DNA from: Sphingomonas sp.
Lineage (GTDB): Bacteria > Pseudomonadota > Alphaproteobacteria > Sphingomonadales > Sphingomonadaceae
Reading direction: 5' to 3'
Assembly (NCBI RefSeq): GCF_017745215.1
Contig: NZ_JAGHZV010000008.1
Span: 225,614-289,613 of the forward strand
DNA: 64,000 nucleotides
Shown here: positions 60,965-64,000 of the stretch, in pieces
Layout: each line of letters begins with the position of its first letter
Position numbering within the stretch: the first letter of the stretch is position 1
Position numbers and translations under genes: made by a program
The notes under the pieces: model-generated
What the model was told of the DNA's origin: nothing
The model's input: only the letters and a program-made list of their open reading frames with translations
Database searches by the model: none

Positions 60965-61984
60965 ATGCGTGCTGTAGCCTTCCGCGGACCGCTTCCCCAT
61001 GACGGGCCCCGCGAGCTCGAGGACATCACTCTCCCCACTCCCGAACCCGGCCCGCGCGACCTGCTCGTGAAGATCGAGGCAGTGTCGGTGAACCCGGTCG
61101 ACACCAAGGTGCGCCGCCGCCGCGAGGTCGCCGAGGGCGGCTGGCTGGTCCCCGGCTATGACGCCGCGGGCTCCGTCGTCGCGGTGGGGAGCGAGGTGAC
61201 GCTGTTCCGGCCGGGCGACGCAGTGTTCTACGCCGGCTCGATCGTGCGCCAGGGCACCGATGCGGAATATCACCTCGTCGACGAGCGGGTCGTCGGCCGC
61301 AAGCCGGCTTCGCTCGGCTGGGCCGAGGCGGCGGCGGTGCCGCTGACTGCGATCACGGCGTGGGAAGTGCTGTTCGATCGGCTCGACGTGACGCGACCGG
61401 TGCCGGGCGCGGCGCCCGCGATCCTGATCGTCGGCGGCGCGGGTGGGGTGGGATCGATCGCGATCCAGCTCGCGCGGCAGCTGACCGGCCTCACCGTGAC
61501 CGCCACTGCCTCGCGCCCCGAGACCGAAGCGTTCGCGCGCGAGCTGGGCGCGCATCATGTGATCGACCACGGCAAGCCGATGGCGCCGCAGGTCGAGGCG
61601 CTGGGGATCGGCGCGCCGGGGCTGGTGTTCGTGATGACGCACGCCAAGCAGCACTTGCCCGACGCGGTCGCTCTGATCGCGCCGCAGGGCCGAATCGCAG
61701 TGATCGACGATCCCGACGTGCTCGACGCCAATCCGCTCAAGGGCAAGTCGGTGTCGCTGCACTGGGAGATGATGTTCACGCGATCGATGTTCGGCACGGC
61801 GGACATGGATGCGCAGGGCAAGCTGCTCGGGGAGGTCGCACGGCTGATCGACGCGGGGACGCTGCGCACGACGCTGGCCGACCATTATGGCGCGATCAAC
61901 GCGGCGAACCTGTCGCGGGCGCACGCGCTGATGACCAGCGGGACGGCGCGAGGGAAGGTCGTGCTGGAGGGGTTCGGGGATTGA
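60965..61984 (+). CDS. Quinone-oxidoreductase-like alcohol dehydrogenase family protein
   Basis: A 339-residue medium-chain dehydrogenase without the structural-zinc Cys cluster. VNPVDTKVRRR, VPGYDAAGSVVAVGSEVTLFRPGDAVFYAGS, AAAVPLTAITAWEVLFDRL and the cofactor loop LIVGGAGGVGSIAIQLARQL are seen. It resembles NADPH-dependent quinone or enone reductases (ZinB/YhdH-like). The divergent HxlR regulator suggests induction by electrophiles such as quinones or aldehydes. Confidence 0.92.
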   Translation: MRAVAFRGPLPHDGPRELEDITLPTPEPGPRDLLVKIEAVSVNPVDTKVRRRREVAEGGWLVPGYDAAGSVVAVGSEVTLFRPGDAVFYAGSIVRQGTDAEYHLVDERVVGRKPASLGWAEAAAVPLTAITAWEVLFDRLDVTRPVPGAAPAILIVGGAGGVGSIAIQLARQLTGLTVTATASRPETEAFARELGAHHVIDHGKPMAPQVEALGIGAPGLVFVMTHAKQHLPDAVALIAPQGRIAVIDDPDVLDANPLKGKSVSLHWEMMFTRSMFGTADMDAQGKLLGEVARLIDAGTLRTTLADHYGAINAANLSRAHALMTSGTARGKVVLEGFGD

Positions 61985-62008
61985 CGGATCGGGGCGGGTG
62001 CGGGGAGG

Positions 62009-62578
62009 TCAGCCTTCCCGCGCCGCCTTGAGCGCCTGGCCCCACCAGAGCAGCTCGGTGAAGAGCTTGTCGAGCGCGCGGGCGTCGCGTTCGTCGGGGG
62101 CGAAGCGGCCGTCGTGGACCTTCCCCCACACGCCCATGAGATGCACCGCGGCTTCGATCGGCGCCATCTGCAGTTCGCGCGCGGTGCAGGTGAGCTGCTC
62201 CACCGCCCGCGCCCCGCCGACCCCGCCATAGCTCACGAAGGCGCAGGGCTTGCGGTTCCACTCGGCATAGACGGTGTCGAGCGCATTCTTGAGCACCGCC
62301 GAGGGCCCGTGGTTGTACTCGGGCGCGATCAGGATGAACCCGTCGGCGGCGGCGATGGTCTCCGCCCAGCGCTGTTGGAGGGGGTCAGCGTAGTGCCCGG
62401 CGGCGGGGGGCTTGGGGTAGGCGTAGAAGGGAAGATTCCAGGCCTTGAGGTCGACGATCTCGCAGGCGAGCCCGGGGTGGGCGGCGGCAGCTTCATGGAC
62501 CCAATGCCCCACCGGTTCGGCCATGCGGCCCTCGCGGACGGAGCCGAGGAGGATGGGGATGCGGAGGGAATCGCTCAT
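62009..62578 (-). CDS. NADPH-dependent FMN reductase
   Basis: A 189-residue flavodoxin-fold protein. ILLGSVREGRMAEPVGHWVHEAA is the FMN phosphate loop. FILIAPEYNHGPSAVLKNALDTVYAEWNRKPCAFVSYGGVGGARAVEQL is the diagnostic motif of the NADPH-dependent FMN/quinone reductase family. It provides reduced flavin or reduces quinones and azo dyes. Convergent with the quinone-oxidoreductase gene, whose function it may complement. Confidence 0.93.
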   Translation of the reverse strand: MSDSLRIPILLGSVREGRMAEPVGHWVHEAAAAHPGLACEIVDLKAWNLPFYAYPKPPAAGHYADPLQQRWAETIAAADGFILIAPEYNHGPSAVLKNALDTVYAEWNRKPCAFVSYGGVGGARAVEQLTCTARELQMAPIEAAVHLMGVWGKVHDGRFAPDERDARALDKLFTELLWWGQALKAAREG

Positions 62579-62681
62579 CGCACGGCTGTAGGCGGGAGCG
62601 CGGGCGCGCGAAACCCGCCCTCAAAGCAAAGGACCGCCGGCGTCGCCGCCAGCGGCCCCTCCCCCCTTCGCTTCGGCGGCG

Positions 62682-63416
62682 CTAGGCCGGCCGGAGCGCC
62701 ACCTTCCCGCGTCGGCGCATCGCCGCGCCGATCGAACCGAATCCCAGCAGCAGCATTGCCCAGCTCGCCGGCTCGGGCACGAGCAGCGACACGCTGAACA
62801 GCGTCGGCTTCATGCTGCCGAGCGCGAGATTGCCGTGGTCCAGGATCGTGAAGTTGGGCTCATACGGATAGCTCGGGTCGCCCTCGTTTGCGGGCAGGCT
62901 GTACGTGCCGCTCGCCTTCACGCGCGCCGGCAGGCCCTGCGACGGATCGTAGAAGGTCGTGATCACCTGCGCCTGGACGCCGTCGCTGTTGTCCCAATCC
63001 TCGACCGCGAAGCGGCGGCGCTGCTCATCTGCGGAGATCTCGCCATAGGAGATGCCGGTCAGGCCATAGGCGACGCCGTTAATCGTGATCACGGCGCTGC
63101 TCATCGGCGCGGTGCCGACGAAGGCGCCGCCGAAGATCGTCTCGAGCGAATAGGCGCCGTCGGGCTGGAACACATGCGCGCCGGCATTGTGCACGTCGAA
63201 GACATAGTCGATCCGGAAGCCCAGTCCGTCGAGGACGGAAAAGCCCGGCCCGAAGATGCCGATGTTGATCGACGGCATCGACGAGGATTTGGAGACGACT
63301 ACCGTGCCCGTGACCGTGACGAGTACTTTCGTCGCCTGCGCAATGCCCGTGGTCAGAAAAGCCAGTGCGGCGGCAGCCACCATCGCCGCCCGCACGAAAT
63401 ACCGGATATTGCCCAT
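62682..63416 (-). CDS. PEPxxWA-CTERM sorted exported protein
   Basis: A 244-residue protein. A signal peptide lies at residues 9-31 (RAAMVAAAALAFLTTGIAQA). The mature domain is beta-rich and of unknown family (GFRIDYVFDVHNAGAHVFQPDGAYSLETIFGG). The C-terminus VPEPASWAMLLLGFGSIGAAMRRRGKV is a PEP-CTERM sorting signal: PEP motif, hydrophobic helix, basic tail. Exosortase would process and anchor it in the envelope, often linked to exopolysaccharide. ATG with GGGGGAGGGG upstream. Four short direct repeats lie in its upstream region. Confidence 0.85.
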   Translation of the reverse strand: MGNIRYFVRAAMVAAAALAFLTTGIAQATKVLVTVTGTVVVSKSSSMPSINIGIFGPGFSVLDGLGFRIDYVFDVHNAGAHVFQPDGAYSLETIFGGAFVGTAPMSSAVITINGVAYGLTGISYGEISADEQRRRFAVEDWDNSDGVQAQVITTFYDPSQGLPARVKASGTYSLPANEGDPSYPYEPNFTILDHGNLALGSMKPTLFSVSLLVPEPASWAMLLLGFGSIGAAMRRRGKVALRPA

Positions 63417-63466
63417 GACACCCCTCCCCCGAGGACAAGGATATTTACTATGATTTTCGACCGCAT

Positions 63467-63543
63467 GAATCAATGATCTGGATCAATTCGATCGATGAAC
63501 TCGTGGAAATAGCTGCTCGGAATCAATCGACTTCGGATCAATT
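63467..63543. repeat. Four short direct repeats G(A/G)ATCAAT
   Basis: GAATCAAT at 63467, GGATCAATT at 63480, GAATCAAT at 63520 and GGATCAATT at 63535, all in the same orientation, in the gap between the divergent PEP-CTERM gene and typA. They form an AT-richer patch and may be regulator sites for either gene. Confidence 0.5.
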
Positions 63544-63671
63544 GCGCGACATCTCGACACCGCCCCTTGCCCGCCCTGAAGAGTCCGCGCGACGCCACCC
63601 CCTTCCCGCATCGCACCATTTCCGCTATGCGCCCGGCGCGAACCGCGCTCCTGCGGCATCCAGGATAAGTC

Positions 63672-64000
63672 ATGAACCTCCGCAACGTGGCGATCATCGC
63701 CCACGTCGATCACGGCAAGACCACGCTCGTCGACCAGCTCTTCCGCCAGTCCGGCACCTTCCGCGACAACCAGCGCGTCGAGGAACGCGCGATGGATTCC
63801 AACGACCTCGAGAAGGAACGCGGGATCACCATCCTCGCGAAGTGCACCTCGGTCGACTGGGAAGGCACCCGCATCAACATCGTCGACACGCCCGGCCACG
63901 CCGACTTCGGCGGCGAAGTGGAGCGCATCCTCTCGATGGTCGACGGCGTGATCCTGCTCGTCGATTCGTCCGAAGGCGCGATGCCGCAGACCAAGTTCGT
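63672..64000 (+). CDS. typA: Ribosome-associated GTPase BipA/TypA, N-terminal part
   Basis: The first 109 codons are present; the gene runs off the right edge. [29 protein letters not shown] contains the P-loop (AHVDHGKTT). [17 protein letters not shown] is switch [41 protein letters not shown] contains DTPGHADF. The order and the EKERGIT wording fit BipA/TypA, which helps 50S assembly and growth at low temperature. AGGAT lies before the ATG. Confidence 0.95.
   Translation, partial: MNLRNVAIIAHVDHGKTTLVDQLFRQSGTFRDNQRVEERAMDSNDLEKERGITILAKCTSVDWEGTRINIVDTPGHADFGGEVERILSMVDGVILLVDSSEGAMPQTKF

Overview
The window reads as chromosomal DNA of a high-GC alphaproteobacterium of the order Sphingomonadales (Sphingomonas or a close relative). 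The reasons are the roughly two-thirds G+C content, the many GTG/TTG starts, the complete SUF operon led by an Rrf2 regulator, a proton pyrophosphatase, a phasin next to a class I PHA synthase, an STN-type TonB-dependent receptor with a FecI/FecR pair, a PEP-CTERM protein with the PEPxxWA ending, and dispersed palindromic repeats. The placement rests on recognised families and gene order, not on a database search.

Layout. 1-9.2 kb: J-domain protein (cut by the edge), bolA, GST, NUDIX, pirin, an epoxide-hydrolase-like enzyme, a DUF2332 protein, hisG-hisD, nusB, two small membrane proteins and thiL, which lacks a standard start codon. 9.3-16.9 kb: hppA with its terminator, a large VIT-domain protein on the opposite strand, then a tightly overlapping infA-maf-rng-yacG operon and tRNA-Phe. 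17-18.7 kb: two rRNA-modification genes (rlmJ, rluE) in less GC-rich DNA. 18.9-31.7 kb: an accessory region with a FecI/FecR pair, a winged-helix regulator, exported hydrolases, a DUF6130 protein, an SDR, a TonB-dependent receptor, and an envelope two-component system divergent from a BOF/YgiW-like protein. 31.9-37.5 kb: a surface-glycan cluster with two sulfotransferase-like proteins, two glycosyltransferases and an ABC exporter. The segment around the exporter start is duplicated upstream of one glycosyltransferase.

37.6-46.5 kb (minus strand): a GreA/B-like factor, an aldo/keto reductase, and the suf operon (sufR-B-[DUF559]-C-D-S-T-A), then an AraC regulator. 46.5-52 kb: a candidate small RNA, pyrD, an ABC-2 export pair, a tandem PilZ protein and murA. 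52.2-64 kb: a Crp/Fnr regulator, clpS, phasin and phaC (polyhydroxybutyrate storage), alaC, a thioesterase, a lipoprotein, VOC, AraC, HxlR and its divergent oxidoreductase, an FMN reductase, a PEP-CTERM protein and the start of typA.

The most unusual item is a DUF559 (nuclease-fold) gene sitting between sufB and sufC. It is bounded by long inverted copies of a palindromic repeat that also occurs, without the gene, near 2.9 kb. Its reading frame runs through both repeat arms and overlaps sufB and sufC at its two ends. Other items worth checking are a second repeat family with four copies (one carrying a nested insert), a TonB-receptor-like segment inside the VIT protein, shared operator-like motifs upstream of phasin and phaC, and a perfect inverted repeat upstream of sufR.
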